Shown here one piece after another: positions 9,837 through 19,364 of a stretch of DNA of 64,000 nt (position 1 is the stretch's first letter; each line of letters starts with the position of its first letter). Location of the stretch: the NCBI GenBank assembly GCA_946902875.1, contig OX336355.1:13177347-13241346 (forward strand), read 5' to 3'. This stretch comes from Nematopogon swammerdamellus. Taxonomy: Eukaryota > Arthropoda > Insecta > Lepidoptera > Adelidae. A model generated the notes under the pieces. It ran no database searches and had not been told where the DNA came from. It saw nothing but the letters and a program-made list of their open reading frames with translations. The position numbers and the translations under genes were made by a program.

Positions 9837-10307
9837 TTTTTAGGGTTCCGTACCTATCTCAAAAGAGGAAAAATCGGAACCCTTATAGGATAAATTGTAT
9901 CTGTTTGTCAGCCTCGATAGCTCAGTGGTGCGGTCGGTCGACTGTCGGTCGGATCATAAGCACACATGGGCGCGGTCAGTGGATGGATGGGTGACCGCTC
10001 GGCTCGACCGTTGGAGGCTGACCGTGGTTCGGATTCCACCTAAAACTGTAGGTTCCTTCCCTTCTTACCTTACTAGGTGTAGGGTTTAACCCACGCGAGT
10101 TGTTCCATTGCACTGAATGAAAGGTCGGTTGAAACGGCTATGTAAATAGTTCGTGTTTCCGTCAATTCAGTGTAGCCGACACTACTGAAGGGAAGCACTG
10201 ACACGGCACCTAGTTCATCAAGGTGTTATGGGCTGACATCATTGATGTAGTTTTTTTTAAACAACATGGCGTAGGGTTAGTAGACGGATACGGAACCCTA
10301 AAAAAAT
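9837..10307 (+). mobile_element. E-type element split by an S SINE
   Basis: Left end 'tttttagggttccgtacc' (9,837) and right end 'ggatacggaaccctaaaaa' (to 10,307) are inverted. Nearly all of the interior is the SINE at 9,909-10,251. Confidence 0.7.
9909..10251 (+). mobile_element. S SINE, full head, 3'-truncated
   Basis: Has the A-box-like 'gatagctcagtggtgcgg', a 5S-like segment of the 'cataagcacacatgggcg' subtype followed by 'ggatgggtgaccg', and the B-box-like 'ggttcggattcc'. It ends at 'catcattgatgtag', before the usual tail. Confidence 0.8.
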
Positions 10308-10899
10308 ACAAAGGCCAAAGTTGAGCCTTATATGAGCTCCAGAATCACCCTTAAAATGTTGGCAGGCATAGCTGAATCAGCCTGTTTACATATTATATTA
10401 TGACAAATAGCATTTTCTTGTATATTTTTGCGGTATGCCCTGCCCATCATTGGTGTCCTCCAGTTTTCTCCGCCGAACTGGTTTTCTCCTTTTGAATTCT
10501 TTGATCAAGAAGCGCAATTAGTCCACCGTTACACCCACATACCATCCCCTTAGGTAGGTAGTCTGTGGTTACTTACACAGTTAACCAATCCTGTCGACAT
10601 CACATACAATACAGAAGACGAAAACAAACACACAGTTTGAAAGAATATTCATTTCTTTCCACAAATTTTCGCAAGCAACGTTGCGTAAAACGTGATCGTG
10701 CTTGGGATGTTATTGTTAAAATTACCGACTCAAATTAGTCAAATTGACTCAAAGGGTAAACAATTTTATACAATTATTCTATTATTAGTCTGCGCTTACG
10801 CAAGTCGTGCTTTCTTTCTTCTATGGGCATTGACTTTTATATTATAGCATATTACTGTCTATGGGCCGCCGGCCACTGTTCCTTCCTTATCCTTATTAA
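10308..10899. other. No feature recognised
   Basis: Unique-looking sequence with no long frame or repeat match in the window. Confidence 0.35.
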
Positions 10900-11311
10900 G
10901 CGGCGGGTGGCCGAGTGGTTTGGGCATCGGCTTCTCATGCGAGAGGTCCGCGGTTCGAATCCCGTCGGCGTGTACAAACCAATGAGTTTTTTTCTGACGA
11001 AAAAAAATTACGTGCATACCTATACACCTGCTGCTTCACCGTTCGGAACCGGTGTAAAACTGTAGGTCCCTTCCCTTACCCCTTACTAGGTGGTAGGGTC
11101 AAATTGTAGCCGACTGGGTTGGTACCACCGTACTGGATGTAAGATGGCCGCATAGCAGCCTCGGTTGTGTTCTCCTCTAGTCCAGTATAGCCAGCAATCC
11201 AGGGAAGTCTCCGGTATGGCACCTACCTTCTCGGAGGTGATATTGGCTGGTCTGAGCATGCGCTTTAGCCCCTCCAACTCAGCCACCCATACCGGATTAC
11301 ATAAAAAAAAA
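10900..11311 (+). mobile_element. Ser-SINE copy 1 (tRNA-Ser/Leu-like head)
   Basis: The head 'cgggtggccgagtggtttgg' has the A box of type II tRNAs and 'cggttcgaatcccg' is a consensus B box, but the cloverleaf arms are incomplete and there is no variable arm. The body carries the same core as S ('gtaggtcccttcccttacc', 'ctaggtggtagggt', 'gggttggtaccaccg') and ends in an A-run. It is a tRNA-derived SINE, not a tRNA gene. Confidence 0.85.
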
Positions 11312-11381
11312 TCCCTACCCCTAATCCTATCCTCCCTATCCATACATAATATGTATATGCATAATCTCTACTCTCTTCTCT

Positions 11382-11715
11382 ACTGTCTATCTCTATCTCT
11401 TCTTTACTTCTTATAAAAGGGAACGTCTGTCTGTCTGTCTGTATGTTTCAGGTAAACTCCGGAACCACTGAACGGATTATAATGTATAATGTAAAGAGTA
11501 TTTCTTGAGGCTAACTATAGGCTATATACCATCACGATAAAAATCCTTAGGACTGAGCAGTATCAAAGAAAGTATAGTATGAACGGAATTTTGTGTCGAA
11601 TGGTAGTAATAGATGGCGTTAGCAGTTCTGTTGCATTGCGTTGCAGTATTGCGTTTACCGCGAGCGAAGCCGCAAGCAAAAGGTAGTATTATTAAACGGG
11701 ACCGAACGGGATAAA
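11382..11715 (-). repeat. Repeat F copy 1
   Basis: Minus-strand match to 57,990-58,315 ('aacagaactgctaacgccat', 'cttataagaagtagagatag'-type end). Non-coding. Confidence 0.6.
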
Positions 11716-11721
11716 ACAAAA

Positions 11722-11823
11722 ACTATGACGAACCATACTGAATATGCATATGTCTCAATGTAATATTGTTATTGTTGTGTGTTCTTTATGGCGAAATAAA
11801 TATCTGAATCTGAATCTGAATAT
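11722..11823 (+). repeat. 100-bp repeat, probable LINE 3' end
   Basis: 'gacgaaccatactgaatatg' through 'gcgaaataaa.atctgaa' matches 14,222-14,325 closely. Confidence 0.6.
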
Positions 11824-12265
11824 AAGATCCAATGTCTGCCGCCTGTCTGTATGTATGTATGTATGTGTATGTTCGCTTATAACTCAAGAACTGCTTAACC
11901 TATTTACTTGTAGTTTTTGTTTCTGTAATGCAACATATCTCCGCCAGGTTATAGGCTATATAGCATCACGCCATTATTCGTATCAGCTGAGCAGTGAGGT
12001 AAGTGAGCGCAGTCGGAAAAAATCGATCGATTCAGTCAGCTTTCATGTGATTTACTCGAAACTGTATGAACTTGAATGTGTGAACTTTATTCGAAAGATA
12101 CCCAATCAATTTACATAACACACACAGACGCATTTATAAAATTTTTGTAAAATTTCAAGTGAGCTTAGTTTTACATTTACGGTTTTTTAATGTATTTTTA
12201 ATTTGTTAAATTATGGCCAATTCGTTTCCATGAACTTTTTCAGTGAGAATGCGATATTAGTGCAA
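11824..12265. other. No feature recognised
   Basis: Low-complexity (GTAT)n stretch near 11,850, then AT-rich sequence; nothing supported. Confidence 0.35.
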
Positions 12266-12411
12266 AATAGTTTGTGTTTTCCGTCCAGTTAAGTGTAGCC
12301 GGCACGACCGAAGGGAAGCGACATGGCACCTAGTTCACCCAGTGCTATGGGCTGACATCAGGCATGTTGTAGGTGATGTAGCCAACCGTGTCAGTTACCA
12401 TAAAAAAAAAA
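12266..12411 (+). mobile_element. S SINE, 3' fragment
   Basis: Starts in the body at 'aatagtttgtgttttccgtc' and ends in a ten-A tail. Confidence 0.75.
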
Positions 12412-12884
12412 GTACAACGCACACCATTTTACTGTCGCGTATCAATGTCATCTGTGAGCTACGGCATGGATTGAATTTCCTTTATGTGAGCACAGTTGTG
12501 ACGTATGCGAGTTTATTCCTTTCGTCCCACCTGCTGAATTATTTATCCCAGAAACTACCGAGTATTCTGGGAATTAAATGTATTACTTCGCGACTCGCAC
12601 ATCAATCCCTATTCGCTTTCAAGCGCGGCAGTGCGTGCTACGTGGCATGGATTGGAGACGTGCGCCACTCCTGGGGTCTTCCGAATCTCTTATGTTGTTT
12701 GTACATATTTTTATTTGAACCTTCTCATTGACACATTACAATAATTTGAAGTCTGAATTACGAAAAAAATATATAAAAAATAAAAAGTGCCAAACACTTT
12801 TTTGTAAATGTAGACGTAAGTGGACGTGAATGTTAAAAACGCCCGACCCTTAAATAGTCAAAACTAATTTCCGTTTTCTTACTT
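12412..12884. other. No feature recognised
   Basis: The 129-codon frame crossing here starts inside the SINE tail and has no domain signal, so I do not call it. Confidence 0.35.
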
Positions 12885-12974
12885 AAAGGAGTCGGGGAAC
12901 CGCTAAGTAAATATGCACGCAGCGCAGCTCTGAGTTTTTATATTTTACTTACTTAGCGGTCCCCCGACTCCTTT
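12885..12974. repeat. Fold-back repeat
   Basis: 'aaaggagtcggggaaccgct' and 'agcggtcccccgactccttt' form arms of about 27 bp around a short loop. It could be a small MITE or a hairpin RNA locus. Confidence 0.7.
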
Positions 12975-13120
12975 ACGACGTGGTTAAAAATTTGATGAAT
13001 CCGAGTGCAGTGTACTGTCTATGGATGATGAATAAAGAATTATGAATATGAATAAACAAGTTGTAGGCAAATAATTTTAAATATTTAATCAGGTTATAGA
13101 TAGAGTGGACATTGGGAGAA

Positions 13121-13396
13121 AACGTGGTTTCAGACTCCACGTAAAACTGTAGGTCCCTTCCCTTCTTAACTTACTAAGTAGGTGGCAAGATTTATTTAAC
13201 CTGTGCGGGTTGTACTGGGTGAATTGTTTGTGTTTTACGTCCAGTTCAGTGTAGCCGACACGTCCAAAGGGACGCACTGACATGGCGCCTAGTTCATCAA
13301 GGTGTTATTGGTTGACATCACGGATATTGTAAGTGATGGAGCCACAGAGCACGGCTCTGTGGATGGAGCCAACTGTGTCAGTTTGCATAACAAAAA
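13121..13396 (+). mobile_element. S SINE, head mostly lost
   Basis: Begins near the B-box region ('cagactccacgtaaaactg') and keeps the tail. A perfect 9-bp hairpin, CCACAGAGC-acg-GCTCTGTGG (13,342-13,362), interrupts the usual 'gatgtagccaacc' stretch. Confidence 0.75.
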
Positions 13397-13585
13397 ATCC
13401 AGATCGAAATTATGATTTTTTTAATTCGTGCTCTAAGAAGTGAGTAGGTACATATTTTAGCTTAGATGTAATATGTTATAATTACGTAATTACAGTTTAG
13501 TATGTAAGTAATATTTAAACACTAATAAAAAAAAATCTCTATAAGGTTTCATGCCCGGTTCTTCCCAAAGTTCTCAAAACAAATC

Positions 13586-14220
13586 TGTCAAGTGCGAGTT
13601 TTACTCGCGCGCGAAGGTTTCCTATCCTAATCTATCCGCTATCAATAATATCCGCCTATCCGCTCAGGTGGCATGGTCTTCGAATTTGAATTTATCAGAT
13701 ATATTATGTTTATGTTATGATGACAGGTCTCCATGTTTGCCCACTGACAGCTGCTACCATAGTAACGTCACTTTATTTTTTAAAAGTGATCTGTCAAACA
13801 TCAAACTTTTGAAAATTCTTTTTTTGGAACGACCAAAGATTAAGAAGCGGCTATCTTTTAGAGACGCCTCAATGAGGTCGATAGCACTTTACGGTGGGCA
13901 AATGACAGCACCTAACAATGCATGCAATGTATAAAAGTCGTTTGCGCCATCTGTTATTAAATAGTATGACTAATCTATTTTAATAAAATGTTTCTTGTAT
14001 GGGGGCCCCCCTTAATTTTTCTATTTTTCTTATTTGTTGTTTCATCCGCCATAGTAACGCATATTCTGTGAAAGTTTCAACGGGCAGTTAGCCCGTTGAA
14101 ACTTTCACGTTCAAGTACATTACGGTTCAAGAGATACAGCCCTCGGACGGACGGACGGACGGACGGACGCACGACGGAGTCTTAGTAATAGGCTTCCGTC
14201 TGGGATACGGAAACCTAAAA
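13586..14220 (-). mobile_element. E element copy 1, long form
   Basis: Ends 'gtcaagtgcgagttttactc' (left) and 'gggatacggaaacctaaaa' (right). The ~635-bp copy includes an interior segment ('gacctcattgaggc'-type) shared with E copy 2. At 14,068-14,108 a perfect 18-bp inverted repeat (GTGAAAGTTTCAACGGGC) has arisen at the conserved 'gcccgttgaaa' site. Non-coding. Confidence 0.8.
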
Positions 14221-14221
14221 A

Positions 14222-14325
14222 TTATGACGAACCATACTGAATATGCATATGTCTCAATGAAATATTGTTAATGTTGTGTGCTCTTTATAGCGAAATAAAC
14301 ATCTGAAACTGAACCTGAATCTGGC
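14222..14325 (+). repeat. 100-bp repeat, second copy
   Basis: Matches 11,722-11,823 and lies between two inverted E copies. Confidence 0.6.
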
Positions 14326-14536
14326 AGTATCTTTTAAAAAAAAATATACAACATCCAACACTTCTAAGAACACTCCCCATTACTAAAGCCATAAAGCCGC
14401 AAAAGAAGAAAGATGTGTGTGTGGTCAGAACGAGGGATTACGAAAGGAATATTGCAGTCGTCACTTAGGGCGGACAGACTCAATTTATTTATTTGTATTA
14501 CATAGACTGTTGGCGATTCCAAGTGAGAGGGATTTA

Positions 14537-15018
14537 GTTTTTAGGTTTCCGTATCCCGTACGGAAGCCTATTACTAAGCCTCCGCCGTCTGTCTGTCCGT
14601 CCGTCTGTCCGAGGGCTGTATCTCTTGAACCGTAATAGGTGGCCCGTTGAAATTTTCACAGAATATGTGTTACTATGGCGGATATAACAAAAAATAAAAA
14701 AAATAAAATGTTCAAAATTAAGGGGGGCTCCCATACAACAAACGTGCGAAAAATCTATTAGTTACGCTACTGAATAATAGATGGCGCCACAGGCTTTTAT
14801 ACATTGCATTGTTGAAAGACAAAAGATGGCGGATATTATCCGCTCAATTGACAACGGCCTCATTGAGGTGCTGTCATTTTCCCACCGTGAATTGCCATCG
14901 ACCTCATTGAGGCTTCTCTTCGATTACTCTTCTCTCTAGGCAACTTGAGCGGTTATTGATAGCGAATAGATACGGAAACCTCCGTGCGCGAGTAAAACTC
15001 GCACTTGACATATTTTTT
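14537..15018 (+). mobile_element. E element copy 2
   Basis: Complete: 'tttttaggtttccgtatccc' to 'gcgcgagtaaaactcgcact'. It is inverted relative to copy 1, 316 bp away. Confidence 0.85.
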
Positions 15019-15190
15019 GTAATTGGACTTCGCCCTAAGGGATAGAGAAGATAAGTACTATAGGGCTGATATTGACAAATGATTGTTAAAATCCCTAATT
15101 ATAATGTACCTATATAATAAAAAAATAAAAATGTCGAAAACAACAGTTAGGATTTTACCGGAAAAACAACCAATAGCTCCCATCCCAGAG

Positions 15191-15366
15191 GCCCTTCCCT
15201 TCTTACCTTACTAGGTGTAAGGTACAGTTTTACATGGAATCCGAATCACGGTCAGCCTCCAACGAACGGTCGCGCGGTCACCCGTCCAAGTAGTGACCGC
15301 GCCCAGGTGTGCTTATGATCACGACCAACAGTCGACCGACAGCACCACTGAGCTACCGAGACTGAC
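15191..15366 (-). mobile_element. S SINE, rearranged
   Basis: 15,223-15,366 is a minus-strand head. It is fused to a 27-bp plus-strand body scrap (15,191-15,217, 'gcccttcccttcttacctta'), a small inversion-type rearrangement. Confidence 0.65.
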
Positions 15367-15457
15367 GAACGAACATCAGTTTGTCGGACATATCATCTAA
15401 TTATTACAATCAAAGAATAATATTTTTTTTTTAAACCTTTGTTCCCGATCCAATACG

Positions 15458-15520
15458 TTTTTAGGGTTCCGTACATTAAAAGGTAAAAACGGAACTCTTA
15501 TTATAAGTAAATTTATTTGT
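15458..15520 (+). mobile_element. E-type end fragment
   Basis: 'gtttttagggttccgtacat' and 'aaaacggaactcttatta', as at 9,837, running straight into an S SINE. Confidence 0.5.
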
Positions 15521-15919
15521 CGCCTCGGTAGCTCAGTGGTGCGGCCGGTCCACTGTCATTTGGATCATAAGCACACCTGGGCGCGGTCAGTGGATGGATG
15601 GGTGACCGCTCGACCGTTGGAGGCTGACTGTGTTTCGGATTCCACGTAAAACTGTAGGTCCCTTCCCTTCTTACCCTAGGTGGTAGGGTTTAACCTCGGG
15701 TTTAACCCGCCCGGGTTGGTACCACCGCAGCGCACTGAATGATAGGTTGGCTGAAATGGCTATGTATGTATGTAGTTCGTGTTTTTCGTCCAGTTCAGTG
15801 CAGCCGGCACGGCCGAAGGGAAGCACTGACATGGTACCTAGTTCACCAACGAATTGGGCTGACATCACGGGGGTGTTGTAGGTGATGTAGCTAAACGTGT
15901 CAGTTTTCATAAAAAAAAA
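15521..15919 (+). mobile_element. S SINE, full length (tandem unit 1)
   Basis: A-box-like 'cggtagctcagtggtgcgg', 5S-like segment of the 'cataagcacacctgggcg' subtype, weakened B box 'tgtttcggattcc', and an A-tail. It shares private tail variants ('cgggggtgttg', 'aaacgtgtcag') and ~85 bp of flank with the next copy. Confidence 0.85.
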
Positions 15920-16004
15920 TCAGAGGCATTTCATGATTTTTTTCTATCGAGTGAATTTAATAATTATAACCATGTTTTCAAAAACCTACCGATCTGCCCT
16001 GATA

Positions 16005-16387
16005 GGCCTCGATAGCGCAGTGGTGCAGACAGTTGGCTGTCGCTATTGATTGTTAAGCAACGCTGGGCCCGGTCAGTTCTTGGATGGGTGACCGCTCGAC
16101 CGTTGGAGCCTGACCGTGGTTCGGATTCCACGTAAAACTGTAGGTCCCTTCCCTTCTTACCTTTCTAGGTGGTAGGGTTCAACCCGCCCGGGTTCATACC
16201 ACCGCACTGAATGAAACGTCGGTCGAAACGGCTATGTAAATAGTTTGTGTTTTCCGTCCAGTTCAGTGTAGCCGGCACGACCGAAGGGAAGCACTGACAT
16301 GGCACCTAGTTCACCAACGCGTTGGGCTGACATCACGGGGGTGTTGTAGGTGATGTAGCCAAACGTGTCAGTTTCAAAAAAAAAAAA
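16005..16387 (+). mobile_element. S SINE, full length (tandem unit 2)
   Basis: A-box-like 'gatagcgcagtggt' (16,013-16,024), a strong 5S-like stretch at 16,052-16,093 ('gttaagcaacgctgggc', 'cttggatgggtgaccg'), B-box-like 'ggttcggattcc' (16,118-16,129), then body and A-tail. The 5S-like part matches the internal control region (A block, intermediate element, C block) of 5S rRNA genes. Confidence 0.9.
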
Positions 16388-16984
16388 TCAGAGGCATTTC
16401 ACGATTTTTTTCTACGGTTTTATTTCTATACATAAAACCGTGTTTTCAAAAAGCTACCGAACCGATCTTCCCTGTTAGGTGAAGTTTAACAAAATAATAT
16501 TATGTTAAAATTGAATATGTCAACTGAACAATATTGATGGTATGCATCTCTCAGCGGAATTTTACCTCGTATGACACTTGGCATTATTGGGCCACGTAGC
16601 CTTAGTGAATGTGACAAGGTGCTCCGAGTGTATTTCCGTTTTTAGGGCCGACCGTACTTGCTTGCGTAGTAAGCGAGCTAAAGGTTATGTCGACATTCGT
16701 CTTCTGAGAAGTAAAGAAGGAAAACGCACCGGGAAATAAACTAATAAAAGACTTAGCACTCGGCTGAAGGAAAACACAAATTGAACATGAAAGTCAGAAT
16801 TCGGAAAAAACATTTTGAAAAAAAAAAACCTTTTTTTTTTCTTTTGAAAATGTTTCAGTTTCTATACACTCGAAACATATCTAATAAGAAGTGTGCAGCT
16901 CGTGTCTTCTATACATAATATAAAATACAAAGTTTGCCGTATTTATGTATGTATTCTAATTGCTTTTGCCCGCGGCTTCGAAGG
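16388..16984. other. Duplicated flank, then unassigned sequence
   Basis: 16,388-16,480 repeats 15,920-16,003 with changes. The remainder has no recognised feature. Confidence 0.45.
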
Positions 16985-17110
16985 CAAAACGGAGGGTGGG
17001 GACGACGACACCCGACACGTCGGAGGCAAACAGTGGTTCCGGACCACCGAAGGCGGGGAGGAACGGAAACAACTCGGAGAGGCGTACTTCCAGCAGTGGA
17101 CGCTAAAACT

Positions 17111-17113
<3 letters not shown>
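16985..17113 (+). pseudogene. RTE-type LINE, C-terminal scrap
   Basis: Reads DDDTRHVGGKQWFRTTEGG and ends LGEAYFQQWT, the C-terminal signature I recall from RTE-clade ORF2 proteins. Only ~43 codons remain, and they abut a 28-T run belonging to the next SINE. Confidence 0.7.
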
Positions 17114-17144
<31 letters not shown>

Positions 17145-17477
17145 GAAACTGACACGGTTGGCTACATCACCTACAACGTCCGTGATGTCAGCCCATAACA
17201 CCGGGTGAACTAGGTGCCATGTCAGTGCTTCCCCCTTTGATCGTGCCTTTGATGAAACCGACGTTTCATTCAGTGCGGTGGTACCAACCCGGGCGGGTTA
17301 AACCCTACCACCAAGTAATATTAGGAGGGAAGGGACTTACAGTTTTACGAGGAATCCGAACCTCGGTCAGCCTCCAACGGTCAGCGGTCACCCATCCAAG
17401 TACTGACCGCACCCAGCGTTGCTTAACATTCAATAGCGACAGTTGACTGTCTGCACCACTGAGCTATCGAGGCTGAC
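17114..17477 (-). mobile_element. S SINE, full head, internal deletion
   Basis: The 28-base T-run (17,114-17,141) is its A-tail. The head includes the 5S-like 'gttaagcaacgctgggtg' on the minus strand. The 'aaacacaaactatttacata' segment is deleted. Close sibling of 24,967-25,346. Confidence 0.85.
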
Positions 17478-17500
17478 AAACTTGACACTATTCGAGTACT

Positions 17501-17819
17501 CACACGTGATATGGTGCGTAACGAGGCAATCCGCCGACGCACCAAAGTAGTCGATATTGGATACCGGGTGGGTAAGCTAAGTGGCAGTGGGCTGGGCATG
17601 TCAGCCGAAGAGACGACGACCGTTGGAGTAACCGTGCCCTACACTGGCGGCCGTGGACAGGAAAACGGAGTGTGGGAAGACCACCCGCCAGGTGGGACGA
17701 CGACATCAAGTACGTCGGCGGAAAGCAGTGGTTCGGTACCGCTGAAGGCCGGGAGGACTGGAGGAAAATTAGAGAGAAGTATGTCCAGCAGTGGACGCTT
17801 ACACGCTGACTGACTGTGT
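17501..17819 (+). pseudogene. RTE-type LINE, C-terminal fragment, frameshifted
   Basis: Frames join to read RNEAIRRRTKVVDIGYRVGK, then GHVSRRDD-like, PPARWDDDIKYVGGKQW and EKYVQQWTLTR followed by a stop. This is the end of an RTE ORF2 downstream of the reverse transcriptase. At least one frameshift breaks it. Confidence 0.75.
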
Positions 17820-18147
17820 TTTTTTTTATGGAAACCGACACGGTTGGCTACATCACCTACAACATCCGTGATGTCAGTGTCAGCCCATAACACCGGGTGA
17901 ACTAAGTGCCACGTCAGTGCTTCCCTTCGGTCGTGCCGGCTACACTGAACTGGACGGAAAACACAAACTATTTACATAGCCGTTTCGACCGGCCTTTCAT
18001 TCAGTGCGGTGGTACCAACCCGGGCGGGTTAAACCCTACCACGTAGTAATATAGGAAGGGAGTCATATTCCTTTGTCGCCTTTTACGACATACACGGGGA
18101 GAGATGCAGTGGGGCTATTCTTTTAAAGTACCGGCCCCACACGGTAG
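17820..18147 (-). mobile_element. Hybrid SINE copy 2 (B leader + S body)
   Basis: Minus strand: A-tail at 17,820, S body to ~18,060, then the B leader to 18,147 ('ccccacacggta'). The junction 'ggaagggagtcatattcc' matches copies 1 and 3. It is bracketed by a ~55-bp direct repeat of RTE tail (17,765-17,819 and 18,151-18,205). Confidence 0.8.
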
Positions 18148-18150
18148 GTA

Positions 18151-18205
18151 CAAATTGGAGAGGCGTATGTCCAGCAGTGGACGCTTACACGCTGACTGAC
18201 TGTGT
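18151..18205 (+). pseudogene. RTE tail, duplicate scrap
   Basis: Repeats the last ~55 bases of the preceding RTE fragment ('gtatgtccagcagtggacgc...ctgactgactgtgt') on the far side of the hybrid SINE. Confidence 0.7.
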
Positions 18206-18211
18206 ACTCAC

Positions 18212-18349
18212 ATCGCCCGCTCCCCTGCCCGCCTCCTCGCTCACGTGGTCCACTAGTTGTCTGAAGAGCGGCGCGGGCAGCGCGGCCGCCGCGTGAAGCG
18301 CAGCTAGCGCCCACAGCGGGCAGTCTGCGCCCGCGCAGAACTTGAACTT
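18212..18349 (-). CDS. Candidate exon of a COMMD4-like gene
   Basis: On the minus strand, a 138-base segment is bounded by an acceptor 'gattgcag|AAG' (AG at 18,351-18,350) and a consensus donor GTGAGT (18,211-18,206). It gives 46 codons in one frame, beginning KFKFCAGADCPLWALAALHA and containing LFRQLVDHVSEE. The N-terminus of COMMD4, a COMM-domain protein linked to copper metabolism, NF-kB control and endosomal sorting, has the pattern FxFC...DCPxW.LA near residue 2, which fits an exon starting right after the initiator Met. The usual COMM domain lies further along and would be in later exons not found here. The donor is followed at +6 by RTE-derived sequence. The match is from memory over ~25 residues, so it is tentative. 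Confidence 0.45.
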
Positions 18350-18561
18350 CTGCAATCAACATTATTGGTCCTTCAGAGCCGCGTGCAGCGCAGCCAGCGC
18401 CCACAGCGGGCAGTCTGCGCCCGCGCAGAACTTGAACTTCTGCAATCAACATTATTGGTCCTTCAGAGCCGCGTGCAGCGCAGCCAGCGCCCACAGCGGG
18501 CAGTCTGCGCCCGCGCAGAACTTGAACCTCTGCAATCAACATTATTGGTCCTTCAGAGCCG
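18288..18561 (-). repeat. 90-bp tandem triplication over a splice acceptor
   Basis: Three 90-bp units (18,288-18,377; 18,378-18,467; 18,468-18,557) plus a few bases of a fourth. Each unit carries 'aaggaccaataatgttgatt|gcag' followed by the first ~58 bases of the exon above. Units 2 and 3 are nearly identical. Acceptors therefore recur at 18,350, 18,440 and 18,530. Splicing to either upstream acceptor would read '...LKDQ' and a TAA within the repeat. Confidence 0.9.
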
Positions 18562-18642
18562 GATAGGTTTCTGAATTTGTCTCGGCGAACTCCATAAGAT
18601 AGAAAGGTATATCCGAATCGGCTTATTAAAATTTCGAATTTC

Positions 18643-18816
18643 GAAGCGGCTATGTAAATAGTTCGTATTTTCCGTTCAGTTCTGTGTAGCCGACACGACC
18701 AAAGAGAAGCACTCATGTGGCACCTAGTTCATAAAAGTGTTAATTTGTTACAGACTGACATCACGTGTGTTGTAGGTGATGAATCCCACCCACCACAAGT
18801 TTCCATGAAAAAACTG
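18643..18816 (+). mobile_element. S SINE, 3' fragment
   Basis: Starts at 'gaagcggctatgtaaatagt' and ends in a short A-run; diverged. Confidence 0.7.
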
Positions 18817-18937
18817 TGTCCGCGACTCCCCTCGCGTTAAGAATATCGCAGTGTTTCAGAGTATGTGTACGGGCGTATACTTACGTATGCAAGTAAGTAG
18901 CTAAAACTTATGATAGAACATTATTAAGGTGATGTGA

Positions 18938-19364
18938 GACTGCGTCTGACTCGAATTTCAAGAAGTGTACCGCCAATATTAATTAACCGAAAGATTCAGT
19001 TTTAATATATTTAAAACTTCATCTACGAGTATCAACCCAGATTGATAGCTTTTTGAAAATACAATTTGATTAACTTCGCTCGATAGAAAAAAATCATGAA
19101 CATGCCTCTGAATTTAGTTATAAAAACGTATTTCAGGAAACGCGACAAAACAAGGCTTTGGAAAAAATTTATTTTATTTGTTGAATACTGAATATATACT
19201 ATACCTAAATCCGTAGGTTTTTACTTTTTTGTTTCGATCCGCAGTTTTGGAATAAAAAAATAAGAACCGAATTTATATTGATTGATTGTGTTGCGTCCTA
19301 CTCCAACCAGCGAAAGCGGCACCTTGAAAGAGGAGTACGGGTGAATACGGGTTGACAGGGCCTT
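18938..19364 (+). repeat. R19 repeat copy 2, uninterrupted
   Basis: The reference copy showing the empty site for the insertion in copy 1 (2,533-3,720). No coding signal. Confidence 0.65.

Noticed and set aside
10900..10975. tRNA gene (A and B boxes, 'cggttcgaatcccg')
   Set aside because: The acceptor and other arms do not pair into a full cloverleaf, there is no variable arm for a Ser/Leu type, and the sequence continues into a SINE body. The same head recurs at 33,892.
12342..12731. 129-codon plus-strand frame
   Set aside because: Starts inside an S SINE tail and shows no domain or splice support.
16052..16093. 5S rRNA gene
   Set aside because: Only the internal control region is present, inside a dispersed repeat with a tRNA-like head.
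18123..18716. 197-codon minus-strand frame across the 90-bp repeats
   Set aside because: It runs through an SINE and RTE scraps and uses a different frame from the COMMD4-like reading; 90 is a multiple of three, so any open frame is extended by the repeat.
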